This document shows positions 16,648 to 24,449 of a DNA stretch of 64,000 nt, piece by piece. Where the stretch lies: NCBI RefSeq assembly GCF_001905845.1, contig NZ_LIVZ01000014.1:124001-188000 (forward strand), written 5' to 3'. The stretch's first letter is position 1, and each line of letters opens with the position of its first letter. The stretch is from Streptomyces sp. TSRI0107 (GTDB lineage: Bacteria > Actinomycetota > Actinomycetes > Streptomycetales > Streptomycetaceae). A program made the position numbers and the translations under genes. The notes under the pieces are model-generated. The model was given only the letters and a program-made list of their open reading frames with translations, searched no databases and was not told the origin of the DNA.

Positions 16648-17655
16648 ATGAGACCGCCGACGATCCGCGACGTGGCCGACCGGGCCGGGGTGTCCAAGTC
16701 GCTGGTGTCGCTGGTGCTTCGTGGCTCCGCGCAGGTGCGGCCCGAGAAACGGGAGGCCGTGCTGCGGGCCGTGCGCGAGCTGGGCTACCGGCCCAACGCC
16801 GCCGCCCGCAGCCTCAGCGAGCAGCGCTCCCGCACGGTCGGCGTCCTGCTGCACGATCTGCGCAACCCCTGGTACATCGACCTGCTCGACGGTCTGAACT
16901 CCCTGCTGCACACCGCCGGTCTGCACACCGTCCTCGCCGACGCCCGCCTCAACCGCCGCACCGGCCGGGACGCGGCCGGACCCTTCCTGGACCTCGGCGT
17001 CGACGGCCTCGTCGTGGTCGGCACCCTGCCCGACCCGGCCGCGCTCGGCCCCGTCGCGGCCCGCGTACCGGTCGTGGTCGCCGGGGCCCGCGAGGCGGTG
17101 CCGCCCGGCGTCGACCTGGTCGCCGGCGACGACACCGAGGGCGCGCGGCTCGTCACCGGGCACCTCGTCGCGCTGGGGCACCGCCGGATCGCGCACCTCG
17201 CGGGCTACGGCGCCGTCGGCGAACTGCGCCGCGACGGCTTCGAGGCGACGATGCGGGCGCACGGCCTGGCCGACGGCGCGCTGGTCGAGCCGGGCGACAT
17301 GACGGAGGAGGGCGGCTACCGGGCGGCCGTACGGCTGCTCAGCCGCGCCGACCGGCCCACCGCCGTACTCGCCGTCAACGACATCACCGCCGTCGGCGTC
17401 CTGTCGGCCGCCGCCGAACTCGGCCTGCGCGTCCCGCACGACGTCTCCGTCACCGGCTACGACAACACCGCGATCGCCCGGCTGCGCCACCTGTGGCTCA
17501 CCACCGTCGACCACGCCGGCCACGAGGTCGGCCGGCGCGCCGCGCGCTGTCTGCTGGACCGCCTGGAAGGGGCAGGCGGCGAGGGCCGGACCCATCTCGC
17601 CGTGCCGACGCTGGAGATCCGCGGGACCACCGGCCCGCCCCCGCCCGCCGGCTGA
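16648..17655 (+). CDS. LacI-family regulator
   Basis: A 335-residue protein. The HTH is TIRDVADRAGVSKSLVSLVL, the hinge region GYRPNAAARSL is typical, and the effector-binding core has VGVLLHDLRNPWYIDLLDG and VTGYDNTAIARL. ATG 16648 is used; the alternative start at 16621 would include operator sequence. It is divergent from the dehydrogenase at 15378-16535 and probably represses both via the TGGAMCGGTCCA sites. Its stop codon abuts that of the convergent cupin gene with no intervening base. Confidence 0.9.
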   Translation: MRPPTIRDVADRAGVSKSLVSLVLRGSAQVRPEKREAVLRAVRELGYRPNAAARSLSEQRSRTVGVLLHDLRNPWYIDLLDGLNSLLHTAGLHTVLADARLNRRTGRDAAGPFLDLGVDGLVVVGTLPDPAALGPVAARVPVVVAGAREAVPPGVDLVAGDDTEGARLVTGHLVALGHRRIAHLAGYGAVGELRRDGFEATMRAHGLADGALVEPGDMTEEGGYRAAVRLLSRADRPTAVLAVNDITAVGVLSAAAELGLRVPHDVSVTGYDNTAIARLRHLWLTTVDHAGHEVGRRAARCLLDRLEGAGGEGRTHLAVPTLEIRGTTGPPPPAG

Positions 17656-18000
17656 TCACAGATTGATGGCGTACGCCTTGCGCAGCGTCTCGTGCACCGT
17701 CCACGTCGTGCGGTCGCCCTCGCGCAGCACCGCCATGTCGCCGGGCCCGACCGTCAGCGTCGGACCGCCCTCGACCTCGATCGTCGCCGACCCGCTGATC
17801 ACCACGAACAGCTCGTCCGCCTCGGTGTCGGTCACCACGCCCGGCGTGATCTGCCAGATCCCGCGCACCTGACGGCCGTCCGGCGACTCCCACACCACCT
17901 TCCCGGTCACCTCGGGCGTCCCGGAGAGGATCTGCTCGGGCTCCAGCGGCTCCGGTTCGAGCTCGGCGTCGGGGATGCGGACAACGAAACTGTGGGTCAT
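17656..18000 (-). CDS. Small cupin-domain protein
   Basis: A 114-residue single-domain cupin. The WQITPGVVTDTEADELFVV and GPGDMAVLREGDRTTW segments match the Cupin_3 pattern (EUGC-like), which tends to carry a reduced metal site. The role is probably binding or isomerising a small acid or sugar, but nothing specific can be claimed. It shares a convergent TGATCA stop junction with the LacI gene. Confidence 0.75.
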   Translation of the reverse strand: MTHSFVVRIPDAELEPEPLEPEQILSGTPEVTGKVVWESPDGRQVRGIWQITPGVVTDTEADELFVVISGSATIEVEGGPTLTVGPGDMAVLREGDRTTWTVHETLRKAYAINL

Positions 18001-18086
18001 GCGGCCGACCCTAGCCAGCCGCGACCCCGGCCCGGCGCCGACAGAGTGTGCGGGATCGGCCCCGGCGGGCGGACACTTCGTCGCGC

Positions 18087-18989
18087 TCAGGGCCGCCGGG
18101 CCGTCATGCTCACCGCGTTCGCCGTGACGACCGCGCCGATCCCGGCCCACTCCCACCCGCCCAGGCCCTCGCCGAGCACGATCCAGCCGACCACCGCGGC
18201 CAGCACCGGATTGACGCTCATGAACAGCCCGAACGTCTGCGCGGGGACCCGCCGCAGGGTCAGCAGGTCCGTGAGGTAGGGCACGGCGGAGGACAGCACG
18301 CCCGCCGCGACCGCGCAGCCGACCGCCGCCGCGCTCGGCGGGTGGTGCAGCACCACGAGCAGCCCGACCGGCAGGAACAGCACCGCCGACACCCCGGACG
18401 CGGCCGCCGCCCCCTGCGCGCCGGGGAGCCGGCCGCCGATCGTGCGGTTGAGCAGGATGTACGACGCCCAGCACACGGCCGCGAGCAGCCCGAGCGCCAT
18501 CCCGGCGTAGTCCGCGGAGGGCCGCGGGCGCATCAGTACGACGACGCCCGCCGCCGCGAGCACCGCGCAGCACGCGTCCAGGCGGCGGCGTACGGCGGCC
18601 AGGGCGATGGCCAGCGGCCCGAGGAATTCCAGCGTCACCGCGAGACCCAGGCCGATCCGGTCGACGGCGGTGTACAGGCTGAGGTTCATCGTCCCGAACA
18701 CCACGGCCAGCAGCAGCACCGGCCACCACTGCCGCCAGGTGAACTCCCGCAGCCGGGGCCGGGCGAGGGGCAGCAGGACGGCGGCGGCGACGTACTGCCG
18801 TACCGCGACCACCCCCACCGGGCCGAGGACGGGGAAGGCGAGGGCGCCGACGGCGGCGCCCGTCTGGTTGGACAGACCGCTGCCGAGCATGGCGGCGACG
18901 CCGGCCAGCCTGTGATCGGCGGACCGGAGTCCGGGAGCGGCGGCGAGGCGGGGCCGCCGGGACGCGGAAGCTGTGCGCATGCGCCGCAT
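18087..18989 (-). CDS. EamA/DMT-family transporter
   Basis: A 300-residue membrane protein with about ten hydrophobic segments in two EamA repeats (first GSGLSNQTGAAVGALAF; second GALLAAVCWASYILLNRTI-like with closing FMSVNPVLAAVVGWIVLGE). The proline-containing NPVLA motif near the C-terminus is characteristic of RhtA-type amino-acid/metabolite exporters. ATG 18989 or 18980 both fit. It is divergent from a LysR gene, the common exporter-regulator arrangement. Confidence 0.85.
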   Translation of the reverse strand: MRRMRTASASRRPRLAAAPGLRSADHRLAGVAAMLGSGLSNQTGAAVGALAFPVLGPVGVVAVRQYVAAAVLLPLARPRLREFTWRQWWPVLLLAVVFGTMNLSLYTAVDRIGLGLAVTLEFLGPLAIALAAVRRRLDACCAVLAAAGVVVLMRPRPSADYAGMALGLLAAVCWASYILLNRTIGGRLPGAQGAAAASGVSAVLFLPVGLLVVLHHPPSAAAVGCAVAAGVLSSAVPYLTDLLTLRRVPAQTFGLFMSVNPVLAAVVGWIVLGEGLGGWEWAGIGAVVTANAVSMTARRP

Positions 18990-19036
18990 CGTGCGCGCCC
19001 GCCTTCCTTGCGCAAAATGCATGCCCGCCTCGATCT

Positions 19037-19051
19037 ATACGCTCAGCGTAT
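19037..19051. promoter_or_regulatory. LysR operator overlapping the LysR start codon
   Basis: ATACGCT-C-AGCGTAT is a perfect 15-base inverted repeat with T-N11-A geometry, the standard LysR-type box. It lies between the EamA and LysR genes, and its right arm includes the ATG at 19050. Bound regulator would therefore block its own expression directly. Confidence 0.7.
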
Positions 19052-19904
19052 GGATGTGGAACTGCGTCAACTGCGCTGCCTGGTCGCGATCGTCGACGAG
19101 GGCACCTTCACCGACGCCGCGATCGCGCTCGGCGTCTCCCAGGCCGCCGTCTCCCGGACGCTGGCCGCGCTGGAACGCGCCCTCGGCGTCCGGCTGCTGA
19201 GGCGTACCTCCCGCGCGGTGACGCCGACGGCGACCGGGCAGCGCGTGGTGGCGCACGCCCGGCGGGTGCTGGCCGAGGTGGCCGAACTGGTGCGGGACGC
19301 CGGCTCGGGCCAGGGCGCGCTGCGGATCGGCTACGCCTGGGCGGCGCTCGGCCGGCACACCCTGCCCTTCCAGCGCCGCTGGGGCGCGGCGCACCCGGAG
19401 GCCGGACTGCACCTGGTGCGCGTCAACTCGCCCACGGCCGGGCTGCTGGAGGGGATGTGCGACCTCGCCGTGGTGCGCCGGACGCTCGACGACCGGCGCT
19501 TCGACTCCGCGATCGTCGGACTGGAGCGACGGCTGTGCGCGATGGCCGCCGACGACCCGCTGGCCCGGCGCCGCTCGGTGCGGCTGGCCGACCTCGCCGG
19601 CCGGGTGCTGCTGGTGGACCGCCGTACCGGCACCACCACCCCGGACCTGTGGCCGGCGGACGCGCGCCCGGCGACCGAGGAGATCCATGACGTCGACGAC
19701 TGGCTCACCGTCATCGCCACCGGCCGCTGTATCGGGATGACCGCCGAGTCCACCGCGAACCAGTACCGGCGGCCCGGCGTGGTCTACCGCCCGGTGCGGG
19801 ACGCGGAACCGGTCGCCGTACGCCTCGCCTGGTGGCGGGACGATCCGCATCCCGCGGGCCAGGCGGTGCTGGAACTGCTCACCGATCTGTACCGCGCCGG
19901 CTGA
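19050..19904 (+). CDS. LysR-family regulator of the EamA transporter
   Basis: A 284-residue LysR protein. The HTH spans about residues 5-62 (LRQLRCLVAIVDEGTFTDAA then VSQAAVSRTLAALERALGVR), followed by an effector domain ending WWRDDPHPAGQAVLELLTDL. ATG 19050 begins immediately within the operator and gives the canonical MDVELRQLRCL start; upstream in-frame sequence is antisense to the transporter. It is divergent from and probably controls the exporter. Confidence 0.9.
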   Translation: MDVELRQLRCLVAIVDEGTFTDAAIALGVSQAAVSRTLAALERALGVRLLRRTSRAVTPTATGQRVVAHARRVLAEVAELVRDAGSGQGALRIGYAWAALGRHTLPFQRRWGAAHPEAGLHLVRVNSPTAGLLEGMCDLAVVRRTLDDRRFDSAIVGLERRLCAMAADDPLARRRSVRLADLAGRVLLVDRRTGTTTPDLWPADARPATEEIHDVDDWLTVIATGRCIGMTAESTANQYRRPGVVYRPVRDAEPVAVRLAWWRDDPHPAGQAVLELLTDLYRAG

Positions 19905-19948
19905 GCGCGCGCCGCCACGGCAGCGCCGAGCGAGCCCCGGCAATTCGG

Positions 19949-19990
19949 CAAACAAAATTGTTGACAATGTTGTTTGGCTAGATTTACGTT
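19949..19990 (+). promoter_or_regulatory. GntR operator/promoter at the head of the aromatic island
   Basis: CAAACAAAATTGT (19949-19961) and ACAATGTTGTTTG (19964-19976) form a 28-base inverted repeat with a single mismatch. The -35 TTGACA (19961-19966) lies at its centre, with TACGTT (19985-19990) as -10 at 18 bases. The core ATTGTTGACAA recurs at 24348-24358 in front of the MFS gene, marking a shared regulon. Confidence 0.78.
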
Positions 19991-20018
19991 CGACAGGCAC
20001 TCACTCAGGGAGGGCGCA

Positions 20019-20669
20019 ATGCCGAAAGAAGCCCGTCCGGGCAGCGGAGAGCAGGCCAAACAGCTGGCGCTGAGCCGGCTGCGGCAGGCGATCCTGCGCG
20101 GCGAGATGGCACCGGCACAGCGGCTGGTGGAGAACGAACTCGCCGAGCAGTTCGGTGTGACACGGGCCAGCATCCGCGCGGCACTGATCGACCTGGAGGC
20201 CCAGGGCCTCGTCGAGCGGATCCGCAACCGCGGCTCGCGGGTGCGGGTGGTGACCGTGGAGGAAGCGGTCGCCATCACCGAGTGCCGGATGGTCCTCGAA
20301 GGACTGTGCGCCGCCAAGGCGGCCGTCGCGGCCAGCGACGAGCAGCTGGACGAGCTGACCGGCCTCGGCACCGCCATGAGCAAGGCCGTCGCCGACGGCG
20401 AGCCGATGACGTACTCCGACCTCAACCAGGACCTGCACGCCAGGATCCGGGAGTTCTCCGGTCAGGCCACGGCCGTGGACCTGCTGGAGCGGCTCAACGC
20501 GCAACTGGTGCGCCATCGCTTCCAGCTGGCGCTGAGGCCGGGCCGTCCGCAGCGCTCCCTGAACGAGCACCTGGCCCTGATCGAGGCGATCAGGGCCAGG
20601 GAACCGCAGGCGGCCGAGGCGGCCGCCCGCGCCCACCTCGCCAGCGTGATCGAGGCACTGCGCGACTGA
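20019..20669 (+). CDS. GntR-family (FCD) regulator of the gal-like operon
   Basis: A 216-residue GntR protein of the FadR/VanR group. The winged helix has RLRQAILRGEMAPAQRLVEN and VTRASIRAALIDLEAQGLV. The all-helical FCD effector domain follows (CRMVLEGLCAAKAAV; a metal-binding-type D-x-x-L-H-x(n)-H arrangement in DLNQDLHARI and NEHLALIEAI). A GGGAGG site precedes ATG 20019. It sits at the head of the galBCD-like genes behind a strong palindrome and is probably autoregulated. The effector is likely an aromatic acid or pathway intermediate. Confidence 0.9.
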   Translation: MPKEARPGSGEQAKQLALSRLRQAILRGEMAPAQRLVENELAEQFGVTRASIRAALIDLEAQGLVERIRNRGSRVRVVTVEEAVAITECRMVLEGLCAAKAAVAASDEQLDELTGLGTAMSKAVADGEPMTYSDLNQDLHARIREFSGQATAVDLLERLNAQLVRHRFQLALRPGRPQRSLNEHLALIEAIRAREPQAAEAAARAHLASVIEALRD

Positions 20670-20733
20670 CCCGCGCGGCCGGCCCCGGCAGCGGCGCGGC
20701 GGGAGACCACCCGTCACCCAGGAGATCCGAGCA

Positions 20734-21528
20734 ATGACCCAGGCTGCCAACGCGCCCGCCCCCTTCCCCGAGCCCTCGACCTCGCTCGAGCAGGGGGAGC
20801 CCCCAGCACGTTCCACCCTCGTCGTCACCGCGCACGCCGGGGACTTCGTCTGGCGGGCGGGCGGGGCCATCGCCCTGGCCGCCGCCCGCGGCGAGAAGGT
20901 CACCATCGCCTGTCTGACCTTCGGCGAGCGCGGCGAGTCCGCCAAGGCGTGGCGCGAGGGCAGGAGACTGGAGGAGATCAAGGCGATCCGCCGGGACGAG
21001 GCCGAGCGGGCCGCCGCCGTCCTCGGCGCCGAGGTCCGCTTCTTCGACGCCGGCGACTACCCCCTGGTCGCCACCGCCGAACTCACCGACAGGCTCGTCG
21101 AGGTCTACCGCGAGACACAGCCGGACGTCGTCCTCACCCACCCCACCGAGGACCCGTACAACGGCGACCACCCGGCCGCCAACCGGATGGCCCTGGAGGC
21201 CCGGGTGCTCGCGCAGGCCATCGGCTACCCCGGCCCCGGCGAGATCATCGGCGCCCCGCCCGTCTTCTACTTCGAGCCGCACCAGCCCGAGATGAGCGGC
21301 TTCAGGCCCGAGGTGCTGCTCGACATCACCGAGGTGTGGGAGACCAAGCGCAAGGCCATGGAGTGCCTCGGCGCCCAGCAGCACCTGTGGGACTACTACA
21401 CCGACCTCGCCGTCCGGCGCGGCGTCCAGCTCAAGCGCAACGCGGGCCCGAACCTCGGCCTCGCCCACAAGACCATGGCCGAGGCCTACATGCGCCCGTA
21501 CCCGCAGATCGCGAAGGAGCTGGCGTGA
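20734..21528 (+). CDS. galB: 4-oxalomesaconate hydratase (GalB-like, PIG-L family)
   Basis: A 264-residue PIG-L/LmbE-fold metal enzyme hydrating 4-oxalomesaconate to 4-carboxy-4-hydroxy-2-oxoadipate (CHA). VVTAHAGDFVWRAGGAIALA (residues 30-49) is near-identical to the start of Pseudomonas GalB as I recall it. LTFGERGESAKAWREG, DPYNGDHPAAN (Asp145-His146) and EPHQPEMSGFRPE also match. Relative to GalB there is an N-terminal extension of about 27 residues; part of it is encoded by a GGGGGAGCCCCC palindromic repeat (about 20793-20804). The stop overlaps the next start (GTGA). It is the first gene of the catabolic set. Confidence 0.88.
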   Translation: MTQAANAPAPFPEPSTSLEQGEPPARSTLVVTAHAGDFVWRAGGAIALAAARGEKVTIACLTFGERGESAKAWREGRRLEEIKAIRRDEAERAAAVLGAEVRFFDAGDYPLVATAELTDRLVEVYRETQPDVVLTHPTEDPYNGDHPAANRMALEARVLAQAIGYPGPGEIIGAPPVFYFEPHQPEMSGFRPEVLLDITEVWETKRKAMECLGAQQHLWDYYTDLAVRRGVQLKRNAGPNLGLAHKTMAEAYMRPYPQIAKELA

Positions 21529-22229
21529 GCGGCGTGATCGTCACGAACCCGCCCAGGGCGGCCGCCGAGGACGTCGAGGCGCTGGCCGCGTTCGGCGTGG
21601 CCACGGTCGGCGAGGCGATGGGCCGCACCGGCCTTCTCGGCACCGGACTGCGCCCCATCCAGCAGGGCGTACGCGTCGCCGGCACCGCCGTCACCGTGCT
21701 CAGCTGGCCCGGCGACAACCTCATGATCCACGCCGCGGTGGAGCAGTGCGGCGAGGGTGACATCCTCGTCGTCACCACCACCTCCCCGTCCACCGACGGC
21801 ATGTTCGGCGAACTGTTCGCCACCGCGCTCCAGCGGCGCGGGGTGCGCGGGCTGGTCATCGACGCGGGCATCCGGGACACCCGGGAACTGCGCGAGATGG
21901 ACTTCCCCGCCTGGTCGCGGGCGGTGTCCGCGCAGGGCACCGTCAAGGCCACCGGCGGCTCGGTGAACGTGCCGGTCGTCATCGGCGGCCAGGTGATCCG
22001 CCCCGGCGACGTGATCCTCGCCGACGACGACGGCGTGGTCGTCGTCCCGCGCGAACGCGCCCATGAGACCGCGGAGCGGTCCGGGGCCCGCGAGGCCAAG
22101 GAGGCAAGGTCCCGCGCCGCCTTCATCGACGGCGAACTCGGCCTGGACCGCTACGGGTTGCGCGACACCCTCAAGCGGCTCGGCGTCGAGTACAAGACGT
22201 ACGAGGAGTACGCGGGGGAGGGGTCGTGA
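21525..22229 (+). CDS. galC: 4-carboxy-4-hydroxy-2-oxoadipate aldolase (RraA-type)
   Basis: A 234-residue RraA/HMG-CHA-aldolase-family protein that cleaves CHA to pyruvate and oxaloacetate with a divalent metal. The motif GLVIDAGIRDTRELREMDFP contains the conserved G-x-R-D metal/substrate site. GDILVVTTTSPSTDGMFGEL forms the glycine-rich pyruvate pocket, and GDVILADDDGVVVVPRERA closes the fold. The GTG start overlaps galB, and the last bases overlap the galD-like gene. Order and family composition match galB-C-D of gallate catabolism. Confidence 0.88.
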   Translation: MSGVIVTNPPRAAAEDVEALAAFGVATVGEAMGRTGLLGTGLRPIQQGVRVAGTAVTVLSWPGDNLMIHAAVEQCGEGDILVVTTTSPSTDGMFGELFATALQRRGVRGLVIDAGIRDTRELREMDFPAWSRAVSAQGTVKATGGSVNVPVVIGGQVIRPGDVILADDDGVVVVPRERAHETAERSGAREAKEARSRAAFIDGELGLDRYGLRDTLKRLGVEYKTYEEYAGEGS

Positions 22230-23338
22230 TTCCCGGGCCCGAGGGGATCCGCTGTCTGCTGATGCGCGGCGGCACCTCCAAGGGTGCCTACTTCCTCGCC
22301 GGCGACCTGCCCGCCGACCCGGCCGCCCGCGACGCGCTGCTGCTGCGCGTCATGGGCAGCCCCGACGCCCGGCAGATCGACGGGCTCGGCGGCGCCCACC
22401 CGCTCACCAGCAAGGTCGCGGTGGTCTCGGCCTCCGCCGACCCGGACGCCGACGTCGACTACCTGTTCCTCCAAGTCGCCGTGGACGAAGCAGAGGTGAG
22501 CGACCGTCAGAACTGCGGCAACATCCTCGCCGGGATCGGCCCGTTCGCGGTCGAGCGCGAACTGGTGCCGGCGGGGGAGGAGCGGACCTCCGTCCGCATC
22601 CGCATGGTCAACAGCGGCGACCGCGCCACCGCCGTCTTCCCCACCCCCGGCGGGCGCGTCGACTACACCGGAGACACCGGGATCTCCGGCGTGCCCGGCA
22701 CGGCCGCGCCCGTCCTGATCGAGTTCCCGGCGAGCGCCAAACCGCTGCTGCCCACCGGCAACGCCCGCGACGAGATCGACGGCATCCCGGTGACCTGCGT
22801 CGACAACGGCATGCCGACCGTCCTGATCGAGGCCACCTCGCTGAAGGTCACCGGCTACGAGACACCCGCCGAACTGGAGGCCGACGCGGAGCTGGCGGAC
22901 CGGCTCCGCGCGATCCGCCTGACGGCGGGGCGCCTGATGGGCCTCGGCGACGTCTCGGACGCCACCGTGCCCAAGCTGACCCTGCTCGCCCCGCCCCGCG
23001 ACGGCGGCGCCGTCACCACCCGCACCTTCATCCCGGTGCGCTGCCACACCTCGATCGGTGTGCTCGGCGCGGCGAGCGTGGCGGCGGGCCTCAGGATCGA
23101 CGGAGCGGTGGGCGCGGACCTGGCGGTGCTCACGCCCGGCAGCGACCGGGTCCGCATCGAGCACCCCACCGGATTCCTGGACCTCGACAGCAGCCTGGGC
23201 ACCACCCCCGACGGCCGTCCCGCCGCCCGCCGCACCGCGGTGGTCCGCACCGCCCGCAAGATCTTCGACGGCACCGTCTTCCCCCGGTCCGCCGAGACGG
23301 CCCCGATCCCCGCACGACCCCTAGGAGGTCACCGATGA
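22226..23338 (+). CDS. galD: 4-oxalomesaconate tautomerase (GalD-like, PrpF fold)
   Basis: A 370-residue PrpF/DUF453 protein with two pseudo-symmetric halves. CLLMRGGTSKGAYFLAGDLP then GSPDARQIDGLGGAHPLTSK, QNCGNILAGIGPFA, TCVDNGMPTVLIEA and PVRCHTSIGVLGAASVA align closely with Pseudomonas putida GalD from memory. It converts the keto to the enol tautomer of 4-oxalomesaconate ahead of GalB. Start GTG 22226 overlaps the galC stop; its own stop overlaps the dioxygenase ATG. Four genes are thus coupled in a single unit. Confidence 0.9.
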   Translation: MIPGPEGIRCLLMRGGTSKGAYFLAGDLPADPAARDALLLRVMGSPDARQIDGLGGAHPLTSKVAVVSASADPDADVDYLFLQVAVDEAEVSDRQNCGNILAGIGPFAVERELVPAGEERTSVRIRMVNSGDRATAVFPTPGGRVDYTGDTGISGVPGTAAPVLIEFPASAKPLLPTGNARDEIDGIPVTCVDNGMPTVLIEATSLKVTGYETPAELEADAELADRLRAIRLTAGRLMGLGDVSDATVPKLTLLAPPRDGGAVTTRTFIPVRCHTSIGVLGAASVAAGLRIDGAVGADLAVLTPGSDRVRIEHPTGFLDLDSSLGTTPDGRPAARRTAVVRTARKIFDGTVFPRSAETAPIPARPLGGHR

Positions 23339-24285
23339 CCCCGCCGCTCGGCGACATCGCCCACATCGGCCACGCCCAGCTGTTCACCCCGGACCTCGAC
23401 GCCAGCGTCGCGTTCTTCACCGACTTCCTGGGCCTGACCGTCAACGGGCAGCACGGCGACACCGTCTACCTGCGGACCTTCGACGACTACGAGCACCACA
23501 GCCTCGTCCTCACCGCCCGCGAGCAGCCCGGCCTCGGCCGGCTCGCCCTGCGCACCTCCGGCGAGGCCGCCCTGGAACGCCGGGTCAGGGCGATCGAGGA
23601 GGCGGGCGGCACCGGCCACTGGACCGAGGACGAACCCGGCCTCGGCAAGCTCTACGTCACCACCGACCCGGACGGCCACGAACACGCCCTGTACTGGGAG
23701 AGCGAGCACTACCGGGCCCCCGAGGAACTGCGGCCCGCGCTGAAGAACCAGCCGCAGGCCAAACCCAACCGGGGCGTGGGCGTCCGCCGCCTCGACCACG
23801 TCAACTTCCTCGCCGCCGACGTGCTCGCCAACGCCGAGTTCCAGGAGCACCTCCTCGGGGCGCGGCCGACCGAGCAGATCCGGCTCGACAGCGGCAGGAT
23901 CGCGGCGCGCTGGCTGACGTACACGAACAAGTCGTACGACGTCGTCTACACCTCCGACTGGACCGGCTCCGCCGGGCGGCTGCACCACATCGCCTTCGCG
24001 GCCGACACCCGCGAGGACATCCTGCGCGCCGCCGACCTCGCCATCGACACCGGAGTGTTCATCGAGACCGGACCGCACAAGCACGCCATTCAGCAGACGT
24101 TCTTCCTGTACGTCTACGAGCCGGGCGGCAACCGGATCGAACTGTGCAACCCGCTCACCCGGCTGGTGCTGGCGCCCGACTGGCCGCTGATCACCTGGAC
24201 CGAGGAGGAGCGCAGGAAGGGCCAGGCCTGGGGCCTGAAGACCATCGAGTCCTTCCACACGCACGGCACGCCGCCGATCGCCTGA
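23335..24285 (+). CDS. Two-domain VOC extradiol ring-cleavage dioxygenase
   Basis: A 316-residue catechol-2,3-dioxygenase-type enzyme with two VOC domains. In the second domain the Fe(II) ligands are visible as His155 (RRLDHVNFLA), His218 (GRLHHIAFAAD) and Glu269 (EPGGNRIEL). The FFLYVYEPGGNRIEL stretch fits the extradiol dioxygenase fingerprint. It probably opens the ring of a catecholic acid to a product entering galD-galB-galC. Gallate and protocatechuate 4,5-dioxygenases are normally of the unrelated LigAB/GalA family, so its position here is unusual. TAGGAGGT precedes ATG 23335. Confidence 0.87.
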   Translation: MTPPLGDIAHIGHAQLFTPDLDASVAFFTDFLGLTVNGQHGDTVYLRTFDDYEHHSLVLTAREQPGLGRLALRTSGEAALERRVRAIEEAGGTGHWTEDEPGLGKLYVTTDPDGHEHALYWESEHYRAPEELRPALKNQPQAKPNRGVGVRRLDHVNFLAADVLANAEFQEHLLGARPTEQIRLDSGRIAARWLTYTNKSYDVVYTSDWTGSAGRLHHIAFAADTREDILRAADLAIDTGVFIETGPHKHAIQQTFFLYVYEPGGNRIELCNPLTRLVLAPDWPLITWTEEERRKGQAWGLKTIESFHTHGTPPIA

Positions 24286-24288
24286 TAA

Positions 24289-24302
24289 GGCCCCGCGGGG
24301 CC
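24289..24302 (+). terminator. GC palindrome after the gal-like operon
   Basis: GGCCCCGCGGGGCC is a perfect 14-base palindrome beginning three bases after the dioxygenase stop codon. It is short and lacks a U-tract, so it is at best a weak terminator or mRNA 3'-end stabiliser. Confidence 0.4.
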
Positions 24303-24347
24303 ATACGGAGCACGACGGAGCCACCCCCGGAACCAAGCGTCGATGAG

Positions 24348-24392
24348 ATTGTTGACAAAAACGTTGACACTCAGGGGGTGGCTCCCTAGCGT
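24348..24392 (+). promoter_or_regulatory. Promoter of the MFS gene with GntR half-sites
   Basis: ATTGTTGACAA (24348-24358) repeats the core of the 19949 operator, followed by a second GTTGACA half-site. TTGACA (24364-24369), a 17-base spacer and TAGCGT (24387-24392) make a good vegetative promoter about 58 bases before ATG 24450. The two genes therefore probably respond to the GntR protein at 20019. Confidence 0.75.
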
Positions 24393-24449
24393 CTAGCGCA
24401 CACTGATCCCCCTCCAGGGAAACGCCTCCTGGACGAGAGGAAAACAACG

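Noticed and set aside
22063..23334. N-terminal extension of the VOC dioxygenase
   Set aside because: Arg/Pro-rich shadow of galC and galD; a strong TAGGAGGT site fixes the start at 23335.
20019..23338. Housekeeping reading of the PIG-L, RraA and PrpF proteins (mycothiol deacetylase, RNase regulator, methylcitrate isomerase)
   Set aside because: The three families occur together in galB-C-D order with overlapping reading frames and family-specific GalB/GalD motifs, which the housekeeping alternatives would not explain.
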